64,000 nt of DNA from Polynucleobacter victoriensis (GTDB lineage Bacteria; Pseudomonadota; Gammaproteobacteria; Burkholderiales; Burkholderiaceae), in the NCBI RefSeq assembly GCF_900187875.1, contig NZ_FYEX01000001.1:806001-870000 (forward strand), given 5' to 3'. Below, piece by piece: positions 11,442 through 21,804 of the stretch. Numbering within the stretch: the first letter of the stretch is position 1; each line of letters begins with the position of its first letter. The notes under the pieces were generated by a model. The model was not told the DNA's origin. It saw only the letters and a list, made by a program, of their open reading frames with translations, and did no database searches. A program made the translations under genes and the position numbers.

Positions 11442-11618
11442 TTACTTGATTACTTTTACCAAGTAAGACACTTTGTTAATCATGCCGCGTACAGCTGGCG
11501 TGTCTTGTAATTCAGAAACAGAATTCACGCGACGCAAACCTAAACCACGAACTGTTGCGCGATGATCTTCACGTGTAGCAATAAGGCTACGTACAAGTTG
11601 AATTTTTACTGTGCTCAT
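11442..11618 (-). CDS. rpmD: 50S ribosomal protein L30
   Basis: Small 50S protein (58 codons), found by translating the gap between rpsE and rplO. It starts [19 protein letters not shown] and contains [10 protein letters not shown], the conserved L30 RNA-binding turn. Its length and place in the rpsE-rpmD-rplO order are as expected for bacteria that keep L30. The gaps to both neighbours are 17 to 15 bases. Confidence 0.95.
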   Translation of the reverse strand: MSTVKIQLVRSLIATREDHRATVRGLGLRRVNSVSELQDTPAVRGMINKVSYLVKVIK

Positions 11619-11635
11619 ATTTTCATTCCCGGCGA

Positions 11636-12154
11636 TTAACCTAGGATCTCCTCTACAGACTTACCACGCTTAGCAGCGATTTCTGAAGGAGTGCTCATTT
11701 TGCGCAAGCCATCCAATGTTGCACGAACCATGTTGTATGGATTAGTTGAACCAAGTGATTTTGCAACCACGTTAGTAATACCCATCACATCAAACACCGC
11801 ACGCATTGGGCCACCAGCAATAACGCCAGTACCTTCTTTAGCTGGAGAAATCAAAACGCGTGATGCACCATGCTCACCAACCACTGTGTGTTGCAATGTG
11901 CCACTGCGTAGAGAAACTTTAAACATCTTGCGACGTGCTTCGTCCATTGCCTTTTGTACGGCTACTGGCACTTCTTTTGATTTGCCTTTACCCATACCGA
12001 TGCCACCATCACCATCACCAACTACTGTTAGTGCAGCGAAACCGAGAATACGACCACCTTTAACAACTTTGGTCACTCGGTTTACAGCGATCATCTTTTC
12101 ACGCAAACCATCATCACGCTCTTCAGATTGAACTTTATTTTGCATCTTTGCCAT
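11636..12154 (-). CDS. rpsE: 30S ribosomal protein S5
   Basis: Small-subunit protein at the mRNA entry site that affects decoding accuracy and forms part of the spectinomycin pocket. In 172 residues it has the N-terminal double-stranded RNA-binding-like domain with [20 protein letters not shown] (split near 28-47). A C-terminal S5 domain ends in [19 protein letters not shown]-type site lies just before the ATG. It follows rplR by 23 bases. Confidence 0.98.
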   Translation of the reverse strand: MAKMQNKVQSEERDDGLREKMIAVNRVTKVVKGGRILGFAALTVVGDGDGGIGMGKGKSKEVPVAVQKAMDEARRKMFKVSLRSGTLQHTVVGEHGASRVLISPAKEGTGVIAGGPMRAVFDVMGITNVVAKSLGSTNPYNMVRATLDGLRKMSTPSEIAAKRGKSVEEILG

Positions 12155-12177
12155 ATTATTTCCTTGAGCCTTCGCGA

Positions 12178-12534
12178 TCAGAACTTAAGGCCGGCTTCAC
12201 GCGCAGCCTCTGCCAACGCTTTCACGCGGCCGTGATAACGGAAACCAGCACGGTCAAATGCTACTTCTGTAACACCTGCCTTGATGGCGCGTTCAGCAAT
12301 AGTTTTGCCAATTTGCTGAGCAGCAGCACTGTTACCACCATTACCGTTCAATGCTTTTTTAATATCGGCTTCCATAGTAGAAGCTGAAGCAAGAACTTTG
12401 GTGCCACATGGGCTGTATAGCTGAGCAAAGATATGCTGATTCGAGCGATAAATCGTCAAGCGATGCGCCAATTGTTCCGCGATTCTGATGCGGGTTTGGC
12501 GGGCGCGGCGAACTCGTGTTTCGTTTTTGTTCAT
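12178..12534 (-). CDS. rplR: 50S ribosomal protein L18
   Basis: 5S rRNA-binding protein that, with L5, docks the 5S particle onto the 50S subunit. The 118-residue sequence has a basic N-terminus ([17 protein letters not shown]) and the conserved C-terminal [24 protein letters not shown]. Both are L18 hallmarks. It lies between rplF and rpsE. Confidence 0.98.
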   Translation of the reverse strand: MNKNETRVRRARQTRIRIAEQLAHRLTIYRSNQHIFAQLYSPCGTKVLASASTMEADIKKALNGNGGNSAAAQQIGKTIAERAIKAGVTEVAFDRAGFRYHGRVKALAEAAREAGLKF

Positions 12535-12546
12535 ATCTAACCCCGA

Positions 12547-13080
12547 TTACTTCTTCTTGGTTTCTTTGAGGCGCACCACTTCATCCACGTAACGAACACC
12601 CTTACCTTTGTATGGCTCTGGTGGACGGTATGCGCGAACTTCTGCAGCTACCTGGCCAACTTGTTGCTTGTTGGCACCTTTAATAATGATCTCAGTTTGT
12701 GATGGAGTTTCTGCCTTAACACCTGCTGGCAAATCATGAATCACATCATGTGAGAAACCTAATTGCAATTTCAATGCATTACCTTGAACAGAAGCACGGT
12801 AACCAACGCCTACCAAGCTAAGCTTGCGCTCAAAGCCTGTTGTAACGCCTTTAACCATGTTGCTTACCAAAGCACGTGTTGTGCCTGACAAAGCATTTGA
12901 TTCTGCTGATTCATCATTGCAAACCACTTGCAATACGCCGTCTTGCTGTTGCAAACCAACTAGTGGATGCAATGTGTGCGACAACGTGCCCAATGGACCT
13001 TTAACAGTCACGTGGCTTGCTGCAATTTGTACCTCTGCGCCTTTTGGCAACTCAATAGGACTCTTACCGACTCTTGACAT
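12547..13080 (-). CDS. rplF: 50S ribosomal protein L6
   Basis: Located at the base of the L7/L12 stalk near the factor-binding site. The 177-residue protein has the two repeated L6 domains and ends with the signature [16 protein letters not shown] before a lysine-rich tail. It opens [14 protein letters not shown]. The GGGAG ribosome binding site is well placed before the ATG at 13080. It follows rpsH by 13 bases. Confidence 0.98.
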   Translation of the reverse strand: MSRVGKSPIELPKGAEVQIAASHVTVKGPLGTLSHTLHPLVGLQQQDGVLQVVCNDESAESNALSGTTRALVSNMVKGVTTGFERKLSLVGVGYRASVQGNALKLQLGFSHDVIHDLPAGVKAETPSQTEIIIKGANKQQVGQVAAEVRAYRPPEPYKGKGVRYVDEVVRLKETKKK

Positions 13081-13093
13081 CTTAGTCTCCCTA

Positions 13094-13489
13094 TTAAGCT
13101 ACGTAGCAGATAACTTCGCCACCCACGCCATTAGCGCGAGCTTTGCGATCAGTCATCACGCCTTGTGGCGTTGAAATGATTGCTACACCTAAACCATTCA
13201 GCACTTGCGGAATGTCATGGCGGCCTTTGTAAATACGCAAACCTGGTGTTGAAACGCGTTCAATGCGCTCGATAACAGGACGACCTGCGTAATACTTAAG
13301 ATTGATCTTCAATACGGGTTTAGCCGCTTCTCCAGCAATCTCAAAGCTGTCAACATAGCCTTCGTCCTTTAGAACGTTAGCAATTGCTACTTTAAGTTTT
13401 GAAGAAGGCATGGCAACGAAAGGCTTCTGCACCGCTTGCGCGTTGCGGATTCTCGTCAACATGTCGGCGATTGGATCGCTGATACTCAT
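13094..13489 (-). CDS. rpsH: 30S ribosomal protein S8
   Basis: Central-domain 16S rRNA binder; in enteric bacteria it also represses the spc operon by binding near the rplE start. The 131-residue sequence begins [18 protein letters not shown] and ends [19 protein letters not shown], both diagnostic. An AGGAG site precedes the ATG. I could not confirm by eye an S8 mimic near the rplE start at 14370. Confidence 0.98.
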   Translation of the reverse strand: MSISDPIADMLTRIRNAQAVQKPFVAMPSSKLKVAIANVLKDEGYVDSFEIAGEAAKPVLKINLKYYAGRPVIERIERVSTPGLRIYKGRHDIPQVLNGLGVAIISTPQGVMTDRKARANGVGGEVICYVA

Positions 13490-13512
13490 GTGTTCTCCTA
13501 ATCTTTCGCCGC

Positions 13513-13818
13513 TTACCAGCTGGCCTTGGTTACACCAGGGATCTCGCCACGGAAGGCGATCTCACGGATTTTGCTACGGGCCAAGCCAAACTTGCGGAAC
13601 GTGCCGCGTGGACGGCCAGTTAATGCACAGCGATTACGCTGGCGAGTTGGACTTGCGTTACGTGGAAGCTGTTGTAATTTCAAACGAGCTTCATAACGTT
13701 CTTCTTCGCTTTTTGAGACGTCATCGATGATCGCCTTCAATTCTGCACGCTTACCAGCGTACTTAGCGACAGTCTTGGCACGCTTCTTTTCGCGTTCAAT
13801 CAATGCTAATTTAGCCAC
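13513..13818 (-). CDS. rpsN: 30S ribosomal protein S14, zinc-independent form
   Basis: Head protein of the 30S subunit near the decoding region. At 101 residues this is the long form: it lacks the CxxC...CxxC zinc ribbon of the short 61-residue type and keeps only one cysteine, in CALTGRPRG. It ends with [17 protein letters not shown]. Together with the zinc-type L36 it shows mixed zinc use among this cell's ribosomal proteins. It lies between rplE and rpsH. Confidence 0.97.
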   Translation of the reverse strand: MAKLALIEREKKRAKTVAKYAGKRAELKAIIDDVSKSEEERYEARLKLQQLPRNASPTRQRNRCALTGRPRGTFRKFGLARSKIREIAFRGEIPGVTKASW

Positions 13819-13827
13819 GATGACCTC

Positions 13828-14370
13828 TTAGTTGCGGAATGGGAATTTAAAGGCCGACAAAAGAGCTTTTGCTTCATCGTCGGTTTTAGCTGTGGTGGTA
13901 ATGCTGATATTCAAACCACGAAGTGAGTCGATTTTGTCGTACTCAATCTCAGGGAAAATGATCTGCTCTTTAACACCAATGTTGTAGTTACCACGACCGT
14001 CGAATGCTTTACCAGAGATACCGCGGAAGTCGCGTACACGTGGCAATGCAACCGTAATAAAACGATCAAGGAATTCGTACATTGTTTGACCACGCAAAGT
14101 AACCATTGCACCAATTGGGTAGCCTTGACGGATTTTGAAACCCGCAATAGCTTTACGCGCTTTAGTAACAACAGGCTTTTGACCAGCAATCTTTGTTAGA
14201 TCGCCAACCGCGTGCTCAATAATTTTTTTATCGTTAACTGCTTCACCCAAACCCATGTTCAATGTGATTTTTGTGATGCGTGGAACTTCCATAACAGACT
14301 TGTAACCAAACTTTTGCATCAAGTCGGCTGCAACTTTTTCTTTATAGAAGTTATGTAGACGTGCTGACAT
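13828..14370 (-). CDS. rplE: 50S ribosomal protein L5
   Basis: Binds 5S rRNA and contacts the P-site tRNA elbow through its P loop. The 180-residue sequence has the conserved [16 protein letters not shown] segment (about 33-48) and [19 protein letters not shown] (split near 123-141). It is the first of the 5S-binding trio (L5, L18 and L25) and follows rplX by 17 bases. Confidence 0.98.
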   Translation of the reverse strand: MSARLHNFYKEKVAADLMQKFGYKSVMEVPRITKITLNMGLGEAVNDKKIIEHAVGDLTKIAGQKPVVTKARKAIAGFKIRQGYPIGAMVTLRGQTMYEFLDRFITVALPRVRDFRGISGKAFDGRGNYNIGVKEQIIFPEIEYDKIDSLRGLNISITTTAKTDDEAKALLSAFKFPFRN

Positions 14371-14387
14371 ATTTAATAATCCTCGTC

Positions 14388-14696
14388 TTAGGCAGCTAAT
14401 ACAGCGCCAGTTGTCTTGAGGTAGCGAACCTTCTTGCCGTCAGCTTCTTTAATGCCAACACGTGAAGGTTTGCCGTTAGCGTCAACCAAAGCAACGTTAG
14501 ATACATCGATAGGCATAGTCTTATCAACTACACCACCAGTTGTACCAGCAGCTGGGTTTGGTTTAACGTTCTTCTTGTATACGTTAACGCCCTCAACGAG
14601 TAACTTACCCTCGAGGATTTGCGTCACAGTACCTTTTTTACCTTTGTCACGACCAGTAATAACTACTACTTGATCGCCTTTACGAATCTTGTTCAT
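14388..14696 (-). CDS. rplX: 50S ribosomal protein L24
   Basis: Assembly-initiator protein that binds the 5' region of 23S rRNA. In 102 residues it contains a KOW motif at the start ([20 protein letters not shown], split around 4-23) and the [11 protein letters not shown] segment. It lies between rplN and rplE with a 9-base gap to rplN, probably translated by coupling. Confidence 0.97.
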   Translation of the reverse strand: MNKIRKGDQVVVITGRDKGKKGTVTQILEGKLLVEGVNVYKKNVKPNPAAGTTGGVVDKTMPIDVSNVALVDANGKPSRVGIKEADGKKVRYLKTTGAVLAA

Positions 14697-14705
14697 ATCG
14701 ACCTC

Positions 14706-15074
14706 TTAGATAACTTCTGGTGCGAGAGAAACGATTTTCATGAAGCGTTCAGTACGCAATTCGCGTGTTACTGGCCCGAAAATACGTGTACCAATAGGCT
14801 CTAGTTTTGCGTTAAGCAAAACAGCCGCATTGGAGTCAAATTTAATTAGTGAACCGTCTGGACGGCGTACACCCTTGGCAGTGCGAACCACCACGGCGTT
14901 ATAAATATCACCTTTTTTAACACGACCACGCGGAGCGGCGTCTTTAACCGTCACTTTAATAATGTCACCAATGCTGGCGTAACGGCGTTTTGAACCACCG
15001 AGCACCTTGATGCACAATACTTCGCGGGCACCGGTGTTATCGGCAACCTCTAGTCTGCTTTCAGTTTGAATCAT
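14706..15074 (-). CDS. rplN: 50S ribosomal protein L14
   Basis: 50S protein at the subunit interface, forming bridges to the 30S. The 122-residue sequence begins [19 protein letters not shown] and contains [20 protein letters not shown], the L14 signature split around 43-62. It is the first gene after the promoter at 15209-15237, so it leads the spc-type transcript, matching the classical S10/spc boundary. The 5' leader is about 130 bases long and starts with a stem-loop. Confidence 0.98.
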   Translation of the reverse strand: MIQTESRLEVADNTGAREVLCIKVLGGSKRRYASIGDIIKVTVKDAAPRGRVKKGDIYNAVVVRTAKGVRRPDGSLIKFDSNAAVLLNAKLEPIGTRIFGPVTRELRTERFMKIVSLAPEVI

Positions 15075-15177
15075 CTTTTTATCCCCAACTTGAGCGCCAT
15101 AGGCATTCAGTCTTGGTTCCGTTGAGGGATCCCAGTCTTGCGACCAAAACCCCGGATTTATACTACTGAATCAATTT

Positions 15178-15202
15178 CTTTCCAAAATAAAGCCTTGGAA
15201 AG
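15178..15202 (-). other. 5'-terminal stem-loop of the rplN (spc) transcript
   Basis: An 8-bp perfect stem (CTTTCCAA / TTGGAAAG) with a 9-base loop begins at about the expected transcription start of the 15209-15237 promoter. The sequence entering the stem, GGGCTTTCCA, recurs in the rplC leader at 20100-20119. Confidence 0.55.
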
Positions 15203-15208
15203 CCCTCT

Positions 15209-15237
15209 ACTATAACAGGCTCACAAGATACTTGCAA
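15209..15237 (-). promoter_or_regulatory. spc operon promoter upstream of rplN
   Basis: On the minus strand TTGCAA (15232-15237) is followed by a 17-base spacer and TATAGT (15209-15214). The discriminator AGAGGGC is GC-rich, as in promoters under stringent control. An inverted repeat AACAGGCT...AGCCTGTT encloses the spacer and -35. Confidence 0.75.
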
Positions 15238-15254
15238 GCCTGTTTTGTTCGTTT

Positions 15255-15524
15255 TTAAACAGCCTTAGCTGCTTCAACTAAACGTGTAACAACCCAAGAC
15301 TTGCTGCGTGAAATTGGTTTTGATTCAGAAATCTCAACCGTATCACCGTCTTTGTACTGGTTTGTCTCATCGTGAGCATGGTATTTCTTTGATTTAGCAA
15401 CATATTTGCCATACAAAGGATGCTTAACACGACGCTCAACTAATACTGTTACAGTCTTTTGCATCTTGTCGCTTACTACGCGACCGATCAAAGTACGACG
15501 TAATGATTTTTTAGTTTCAGTCAT
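15255..15524 (-). CDS. rpsQ: 30S ribosomal protein S17
   Basis: Primary 16S rRNA binder of the 30S body. The 89-residue OB-fold sequence has [20 protein letters not shown] near the start and [19 protein letters not shown] in the second half, both typical. Its ATG overlaps the rpmC stop as ATGA, so the two are translationally coupled. It is the last gene of the S10-type block; a 180-base gap with a promoter follows. Confidence 0.97.
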   Translation of the reverse strand: MTETKKSLRRTLIGRVVSDKMQKTVTVLVERRVKHPLYGKYVAKSKKYHAHDETNQYKDGDTVEISESKPISRSKSWVVTRLVEAAKAV

Positions 15525-15715
15525 TTTTGGCTCGCTTTCTGGGCAATAACAGTCTTAACACGAGCAATATCGCGCTTTACTTTGCCAAGTTGGCTAGTAT
15601 CTGAAAGTTGCTGAGTACCCTTTTGCATACGCAATTTAAATTGGGCTTTTAGCAATTCAGATAACTCATTGTTTAAAGAGTTAACGTCTTTAGCGTTTAA
15701 ATCGGAAGCTTTCAT
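15521..15715 (-). CDS. rpmC: 50S ribosomal protein L29
   Basis: Two-helix 50S protein near the nascent chain exit, beside L23. The 64-residue sequence [18 protein letters not shown]...[14 protein letters not shown] fits L29 in length and pattern. It overlaps rpsQ by 4 bases and follows rplP by 15 bases. Confidence 0.96.
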   Translation of the reverse strand: MKASDLNAKDVNSLNNELSELLKAQFKLRMQKGTQQLSDTSQLGKVKRDIARVKTVIAQKASQK

Positions 15716-15730
15716 TTTGTCCCGTCCAGA

Positions 15731-16147
15731 TTAGGCGCCGATTTGGCGCACAACAAATGTAGTTTGAATAGGCAACTTAGCTGCAGCAAGTCTAAATGCC
15801 TCGCGCGCCAATACTTCGTCAACACCATCCATCTCGTATAAAACTTTACCTGGTTGGATTTCAGCTACGTAGTACTCTGGGTTACCTTTACCGTTACCCA
15901 TACGAACTTCTGCAGGCTTCTGAGAAATTGGCTTGTCTGGGAAAATACGGATCCAAATACGACCACCACGCTTAATGTGACGTGTCATTGCGCGACGCGC
16001 TGATTCAATTTGACGAGCTGTCAATCGACCACGACCAACTGCTTTCAAACCAAAGTCACCAAAAGCCACGCTGCTACCACGTGTGGCAACACCAGTGTTA
16101 CGGCCTTTTTGTTCCTTACGGTACTTACGACGTTTTGGTTGCAACAT
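15731..16147 (-). CDS. rplP: 50S ribosomal protein L16
   Basis: Binds near the A-site tRNA and the peptidyl transferase region and is essential for late 50S maturation. The 138-residue protein begins [17 protein letters not shown] and contains [17 protein letters not shown] and [20 protein letters not shown], all L16 landmarks. It lies 2 bases after the rpsC stop, which suggests coupled translation. Confidence 0.98.
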   Translation of the reverse strand: MLQPKRRKYRKEQKGRNTGVATRGSSVAFGDFGLKAVGRGRLTARQIESARRAMTRHIKRGGRIWIRIFPDKPISQKPAEVRMGNGKGNPEYYVAEIQPGKVLYEMDGVDEVLAREAFRLAAAKLPIQTTFVVRQIGA

Positions 16148-16149
16148 AA

Positions 16150-16962
16150 TTATTCTCCAGCCTTCTCAGCAGGCTTAGTTACTTTGCGCACGCGTTTTAC
16201 TGCTGGCTTAGCATCAGCTGCTGGCTTATCTCCGTCTTCCTTAGCTTTACGTGGAGCACGTGTGCTTGGACGACGAGTCTTTTTCTCTTGATCTGCTTCT
16301 GGTGCTGCAGGTGCTACTGCGTTTACATCTGCACGACCCAATGTGTCGCCTTTGTAAACCCAAACCTTCACACCGATAATGCCGTATGTTGTTTCAGCTT
16401 CTGAAGTTGCGTACTCAATATCAGCCTTTAATGTATGAAGAGGCACACGACCTTCACGATACCATTCTGTACGAGCAATTTCAGCACCATTCAAACGACC
16501 TGCGCTCATGATCTTGATACCTTGAGCACCAAGACGCATAGCGCTTTGCATCGCACGCTTCATGGCGCGACGGAACATGATACGTTTTTCAAGTTGCTGA
16601 GTAATTGAATCAGCAATTAGCTGAGCATCAACTTCTGGCTTACGAATTTCTTCGATATTGACGTGAACTGGAACACCCATGCGCTTTTGCAACTCTTTAC
16701 GCAATACTTCGATGTCTTCGCCTTTTTTGCCAATAACAACACCAGGACGTGAGCTATAAATTGTGATCTTTGCGTTCTTTGCAGGACGCTCAATCACAAC
16801 CTTGCTAACTGATGCATTTTTCAATTTCTTCTTAAGGTAGCTACGAACTTCAACATCTTCTTGCAACATTTTTGCAAAGTCGGTGCTGTTAGCGTACCAG
16901 CGTGAAGTCCAGTTACGGCTTACCGAGAGACGAAATCCGGTTGGATGTATTTTCTGACCCAT
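16150..16962 (-). CDS. rpsC: 30S ribosomal protein S3 with extended C-terminal tail
   Basis: Forms part of the mRNA entry channel and its helicase activity. The KH-type domain ([19 protein letters not shown] near 85-103) and the C-terminal S3 domain ([14 protein letters not shown] near 193-206) are intact. At 270 residues it is longer than the enteric form (about 233). The extra 50 or so residues from about 220 are a charged tail rich in lysine, alanine and proline, probably disordered. Such tails are known in betaproteobacteria. Confidence 0.97.
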   Translation of the reverse strand: MGQKIHPTGFRLSVSRNWTSRWYANSTDFAKMLQEDVEVRSYLKKKLKNASVSKVVIERPAKNAKITIYSSRPGVVIGKKGEDIEVLRKELQKRMGVPVHVNIEEIRKPEVDAQLIADSITQQLEKRIMFRRAMKRAMQSAMRLGAQGIKIMSAGRLNGAEIARTEWYREGRVPLHTLKADIEYATSEAETTYGIIGVKVWVYKGDTLGRADVNAVAPAAPEADQEKKTRRPSTRAPRKAKEDGDKPAADAKPAVKRVRKVTKPAEKAGE

Positions 16963-16971
16963 GTCTCTTCC

Positions 16972-17304
16972 TTAATTGCTCAAAGTCACAGTGATGTGAC
17001 AAGTTTGTTTTTCAATCTTGTTGCCACGGCCTTTAGCACGAGCTGTGAAACGCTTGAGCGATGTTGCCTTATCAACTGTGACTGCTTTCACTTTCAACTC
17101 ATCAATATCAGCACCTGAGTTGTGCTCCGCGTTAGCGATAGCAGACTCAACTACTTTTTTCATGATGAATGCAGCTTTTTTAGGGCTGAAAGTGAGAATG
17201 TTTAAAGCGCGTGCAATTGGCAAACCACGAATTTGGTCAGCAACCAAACGTGTTTTTTGCGCTGAAATGCGGGCGCTGCGGTGAATAGCTTTAGATTCCA
17301 TCAT
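16972..17304 (-). CDS. rplV: 50S ribosomal protein L22
   Basis: Its long beta-hairpin lines the peptide exit tunnel and contributes to the macrolide-contact region. The 110-residue sequence has [18 protein letters not shown] near the start and the hairpin region [20 protein letters not shown] (split near 78-97). The family core is intact. It lies between rpsS and rpsC. Confidence 0.97.
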   Translation of the reverse strand: MMESKAIHRSARISAQKTRLVADQIRGLPIARALNILTFSPKKAAFIMKKVVESAIANAEHNSGADIDELKVKAVTVDKATSLKRFTARAKGRGNKIEKQTCHITVTLSN

Positions 17305-17311
17305 CGTCCTC

Positions 17312-17587
17312 TTACTTCTTCGCTTTCTTATCTGCCGCGTGACCTTTGAAGGTGCGCGTTAGGGCAAACTCACCTAATTTATGTCCAACCATGTTTTCAG
17401 TGATGTACACAGGTACATGCTGACGACCATTGTGGACGGCAATTGTGAGACCAATGAAGTCTGGAAGAATGGTCGAACGGCGTGACCATGTCTTGATGGG
17501 CTTCTTATCTTTGTTGGCTACTGCAGTTTCAACCTTTTTAACAAGGGTTACTTCGCAGAATGGACCTTTTTTAGCTGAGCGCGTCAT
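17312..17587 (-). CDS. rpsS: 30S ribosomal protein S19
   Basis: Head protein that forms a complex with S13 and contacts A-site tRNA. The 91-residue sequence begins [19 protein letters not shown] and includes [21 protein letters not shown], which is nearly invariant. An AAGGAAAT-type site precedes the ATG. It follows rplB by 18 bases. Confidence 0.98.
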   Translation of the reverse strand: MTRSAKKGPFCEVTLVKKVETAVANKDKKPIKTWSRRSTILPDFIGLTIAVHNGRQHVPVYITENMVGHKLGEFALTRTFKGHAADKKAKK

Positions 17588-17605
17588 GTCTATTTCCTTA
17601 TTCTA

Positions 17606-18436
17606 TTAGCGCTTTTGACGACGTTGAGCAATCATGCTTGTCGTACGCTTATTGCGACGTGTTCTGTAACCCTTAGTTGGTGTGCCCCATGGAGATACTG
17701 GAACACGACCTTCACCTGTACGACCTTCACCACCACCATGTGGGTGATCGACTGGGTTCATTGCAACACCGCGAACTGTTGGACGAATACCGCGCCAGCG
17801 AGTTGCACCCGCTTTACCGATTTGACGTAGGCTATGCTCTTCATTACCTACTTCACCAATCGTTGCACGACACTCAATGTGTACACGACGTACTTCACCA
17901 GAGCGCAAACGTACTTGACCGTAAACACCTTCACGAGCCAAAAGAACGGCTGAACCACCAGCTGTACGAACCATTTGAGCACCTTTACCAGGCAACATTT
18001 CTACGCAGTGAATTGTGCTACCCACTGGAATGTTACGTAATGGCAAGTTGTTACCAACTTTAATAGGCGCTTCTGAACCACTCATGATCGCTTGACCAAC
18101 AACCGCACCCTTAGGAGCGATGATGTAACGACGCTCACCGTCTGCAAATAGCAATAATGCTAAGTTTGCGCTGCGGTTAGGATCGTATTCAAGACGTTCA
18201 ATTTTTGCTGGAATACCATCTTTATCGTTACGCTTAAAGTCAACGATACGATAGTGATGCTTATGACCACCACCCTTATGACGAGTAGTGATGTGGCCGT
18301 TGTTGTTACGACCTGATTTTTGATGTTGTGGCTCTAACAAACCTGCAAAAGGTTTACCCTTGTGCAAATCTGGATTCACCACTTTCACCATGGAACGACG
18401 TCCAGGTGAAGTCGGTTTAGTCTTCATTAGCGGCAT
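17606..18436 (-). CDS. rplB: 50S ribosomal protein L2
   Basis: Primary 23S rRNA binder near the peptidyl transferase centre and the main subunit bridge. The 276-residue protein keeps the C-terminal [19 protein letters not shown] stretch, which holds the conserved histidine implicated in activity. It opens [19 protein letters not shown] and ends in a basic tail. It follows rplW with only 2 bases between. Confidence 0.98.
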   Translation of the reverse strand: MPLMKTKPTSPGRRSMVKVVNPDLHKGKPFAGLLEPQHQKSGRNNNGHITTRHKGGGHKHHYRIVDFKRNDKDGIPAKIERLEYDPNRSANLALLLFADGERRYIIAPKGAVVGQAIMSGSEAPIKVGNNLPLRNIPVGSTIHCVEMLPGKGAQMVRTAGGSAVLLAREGVYGQVRLRSGEVRRVHIECRATIGEVGNEEHSLRQIGKAGATRWRGIRPTVRGVAMNPVDHPHGGGEGRTGEGRVPVSPWGTPTKGYRTRRNKRTTSMIAQRRQKR

Positions 18437-18438
18437 AA

Positions 18439-18753
18439 TTACTTAGCCTCCGCTTCAAAATTGATTTCTTGACCAGGCTTCAAGCAAACATAAGCCTTCT
18501 TAGTGTGGTTGCGACGACCTTCAAAACGACCAAAGCGCTTAGCCTTACCCTTTTGATTAACAACCTGCACTGATTCCACTTGCACTTTGAACAATAGTTC
18601 AACTGCAGCTTTGATTTCTAACTTGTTAGCATCGCGCATAACTTGGAAAACCACTTGCTCATTCTTGTCAGCAACAAATGTTGCCTTCTCAGAAATAACT
18701 GGGCCAACCAACACTTGCATCAAGCGATGATCATTTTTACGTGTAGCGATCAT
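18439..18753 (-). CDS. rplW: 50S ribosomal protein L23
   Basis: Exit-tunnel protein and docking site for trigger factor and SRP. The 104-residue sequence has [16 protein letters not shown] near the start and [21 protein letters not shown] near 65-85, as expected for bacterial L23. Its ATG overlaps the rplD stop as ATGA (18750-18753). Confidence 0.97.
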   Translation of the reverse strand: MIATRKNDHRLMQVLVGPVISEKATFVADKNEQVVFQVMRDANKLEIKAAVELLFKVQVESVQVVNQKGKAKRFGRFEGRRNHTKKAYVCLKPGQEINFEAEAK

Positions 18754-19370
18754 TTGAGCATCTCCTCAATTTGAGCAACAGCAGATTTCAAGATCAACAC
18801 TTTTTGGAAGTGGATCAATGAAAGCGGATCAGCATGTTGCGCCTCAACTACACCAACTTTATGCAAGTTACGTGAAGCCAAATACAAGTTCTCATCAACC
18901 TTATCAGAGATGATCAAAACTGACTCCAAGCCCATTGCTTTAACTTTTTCAGCTAGCAACTTAGTTTTTGGAGCATCAACTGAAAAACTCTCAACGATGT
19001 TTAAACGACCTTCGCGAGCCAACTGAGAGAAGATTGAACGCATACCTGCGCGATACATCTTCTTGTTAACTTTTTGTGAAAAGTTTTCTTCAGGTGAGTT
19101 AGGGAATATACGACCACCCCCGCGCCACAATGGTGAAGATGACATACCAGCACGAGCACGGCCAGTACCTTTTTGGCGCCATGGCTTCTTAGTAGTATGT
19201 TTAACTTGTTCACGGTCTTTTTGAGCACGATTACCACTACGAGCGTTGGCTTGATAAGCAACAACGATCTGGTGAATCAATGCTTCGTTATATTCACGCT
19301 CGAAAACTTCTGGAGAAGCAGCAACGCCTGCACCCAGTTTTCCGTCAGCTTGTAGGAGCTTTAATTCCAT
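18750..19370 (-). CDS. rplD: 50S ribosomal protein L4
   Basis: Its extended loop lines the exit tunnel; in enteric bacteria free L4 also represses the S10 operon by transcription attenuation and translation control. The 206-residue sequence has the loop motif [21 protein letters not shown] (split near 62-82). AGGAG before the ATG overlaps the end of rplC. A leader for L4 control would lie upstream of rpsJ or rplC; the 137-base gap at 20033-20169 is a candidate. Confidence 0.97.
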   Translation of the reverse strand: MELKLLQADGKLGAGVAASPEVFEREYNEALIHQIVVAYQANARSGNRAQKDREQVKHTTKKPWRQKGTGRARAGMSSSPLWRGGGRIFPNSPEENFSQKVNKKMYRAGMRSIFSQLAREGRLNIVESFSVDAPKTKLLAEKVKAMGLESVLIISDKVDENLYLASRNLHKVGVVEAQHADPLSLIHFQKVLILKSAVAQIEEMLK

Positions 19371-19381
19371 GTGCGCGCTCC

Positions 19382-20032
19382 TTATTTAGCAGCAGCAGTT
19401 TTCACTGCTGGTGTGATGATGACTTTGCCACCGCGAGAACCAGGAACTGCACCTTTAATCAAGAGCAATTTACGTTCTGCATCGATACGAGCAACTTCAA
19501 GATTTTGAACTGTGCGTGTCACGTCACCCAAGTGACCTGTCATGCGCTTACCTGGGAAAACACGACCTGGATCCTGAGCCATACCGATAGAGCCAGGAAC
19601 ATTATGTGAACGTGAGTTACCGTGTGATGCGCGACCAGAAGCGAAGTGGTAGCGCTTAATAGTACCGGCGTAACCCTTACCAATCGTTGTACCTTGCACG
19701 TCAACCTTTTGGCCAACTGCAAATGTATCAAGACCGATAACGTCGCCAACTTTAAGCTCACTAGCTTTAGCTGCATCGATTCTGAATTCGTTTAATGCGC
19801 TACCTGCCAATACACCTGCTTTTGCATAGTGACCAGCTTGAGGTTTTACAACGCGTGAAGCACGGCGAGTACCAAATGCCAACTGAACAGCTGTATAACC
19901 GTCAGTTTCTTCGGTTTTTACTTGCGCAATGCGGTTATCGCTAACATCGATAACTGTGACCGGTACAGCATCACCCTCATCCGTAAAGAGGCGGGTCATA
20001 CCAACCTTGCGGCCGATTAAGCCTAGGCTCAT
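19382..20032 (-). CDS. rplC: 50S ribosomal protein L3
   Basis: Early-assembly 50S protein whose loop reaches the peptidyl transferase centre. The 216-residue sequence begins [20 protein letters not shown] and includes the central finger [20 protein letters not shown] (split near 139-158), with a glutamine that is methylated in many bacteria. GGAG lies 8 bases before the ATG. Unlike most S10 operons, a separate promoter candidate lies between rpsJ and this gene. Confidence 0.98.
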   Translation of the reverse strand: MSLGLIGRKVGMTRLFTDEGDAVPVTVIDVSDNRIAQVKTEETDGYTAVQLAFGTRRASRVVKPQAGHYAKAGVLAGSALNEFRIDAAKASELKVGDVIGLDTFAVGQKVDVQGTTIGKGYAGTIKRYHFASGRASHGNSRSHNVPGSIGMAQDPGRVFPGKRMTGHLGDVTRTVQNLEVARIDAERKLLLIKGAVPGSRGGKVIITPAVKTAAAK

Positions 20033-20099
20033 ATCATTACTCCAATGCTGACTACGATTGGTCAGCGGAAATTTATAAATAATGCTTAATTAACTACTT

Positions 20100-20119
20100 T
20101 TTCCAGATATTTCTGGAAA
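20100..20119 (-). other. 5'-terminal stem-loop of the rplC transcript
   Basis: A perfect 8-bp stem (TTTCCAGA / TCTGGAAA) with a 4-base loop lies where the 20127-20155 promoter should start its RNA. It shares the entry sequence GGGCTTTCCA with the rplN leader hairpin. Confidence 0.55.
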
Positions 20120-20126
20120 GCCCGCT

Positions 20127-20155
20127 ATTGTAGCGCCTTTTTTAAGACCCCGCAA
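20127..20155 (-). promoter_or_regulatory. Promoter between rpsJ and rplC
   Basis: Minus-strand TTGCGG (20150-20155), a 17-base spacer and TACAAT (20127-20132). The discriminator AGCGGGC is GC-rich. The arms GCTATTG and CAATAGC form an inverted repeat across the whole promoter. Confidence 0.65.
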
Positions 20156-20169
20156 TAGCAGTTTTTTGC

Positions 20170-20481
20170 TTACTGAAGCTTAATTTCTACGTCTACACCA
20201 GCTGGAAGGTCCAATTTCATCAACGCATCAACAGTTTTTTCAGTAGGATCAACGATATCCATCAAGCGCAAGTGCGTGCGGATCTCTAATTGGTCACGTG
20301 AAGTCTTATTAACGTGTGGTGAACGTAGGATGTCAAAACGCTCAATACGTGTTGGCAAAGGTACTGGACCCTTAACAACCGCGCCAGTGCGCTTGGCTGT
20401 GTCTACGATTTCAGCTGCTGACTGGTCGATTAAACGATAGTCAAAAGCTTTTAATCTGATACGAATTTTTTGATTTTGCAT
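20170..20481 (-). CDS. rpsJ: 30S ribosomal protein S10 (NusE)
   Basis: 30S head protein that also acts as NusE, pairing with NusB on boxA RNA in rRNA antitermination. The 103-residue sequence [20 protein letters not shown]...[22 protein letters not shown] is typical. AGGA precedes the ATG. It follows tuf by 94 bases. That gap has a 9-bp hairpin but no convincing promoter, so rpsJ may be read from the str transcript. Confidence 0.98.
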   Translation of the reverse strand: MQNQKIRIRLKAFDYRLIDQSAAEIVDTAKRTGAVVKGPVPLPTRIERFDILRSPHVNKTSRDQLEIRTHLRLMDIVDPTEKTVDALMKLDLPAGVDVEIKLQ

Positions 20482-20533
20482 TTTTTATCCTAAAGAGCAG
20501 TGCGATGTTGTCGCGATATAACTTAAAGAGCTC

Positions 20534-20558
20534 GGTGGCGTGCAACATTCACGCCACC
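20534..20558 (-). other. Hairpin between tuf and rpsJ
   Basis: A perfect 9-bp stem (GGTGGCGTG / CACGCCACC) with a 7-base loop lies 17 bases after the first tuf stop. No T-run follows on the minus strand, so it is more likely a processing or stability element, or a weak attenuator, than a full terminator. Confidence 0.5.
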
Positions 20559-20575
20559 GTTTTCTACAAAACTAA

Positions 20576-21766
<1,191 letters not shown>

Positions 21767-21804
21767 TTTTTCAGCCTTTAATTCAAATAATTGTTAATTA
21801 AAAA

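Noticed and set aside
20534..20558. Terminator after the first tuf
   Set aside because: The stem is strong, but no T-run follows on the transcribed strand.
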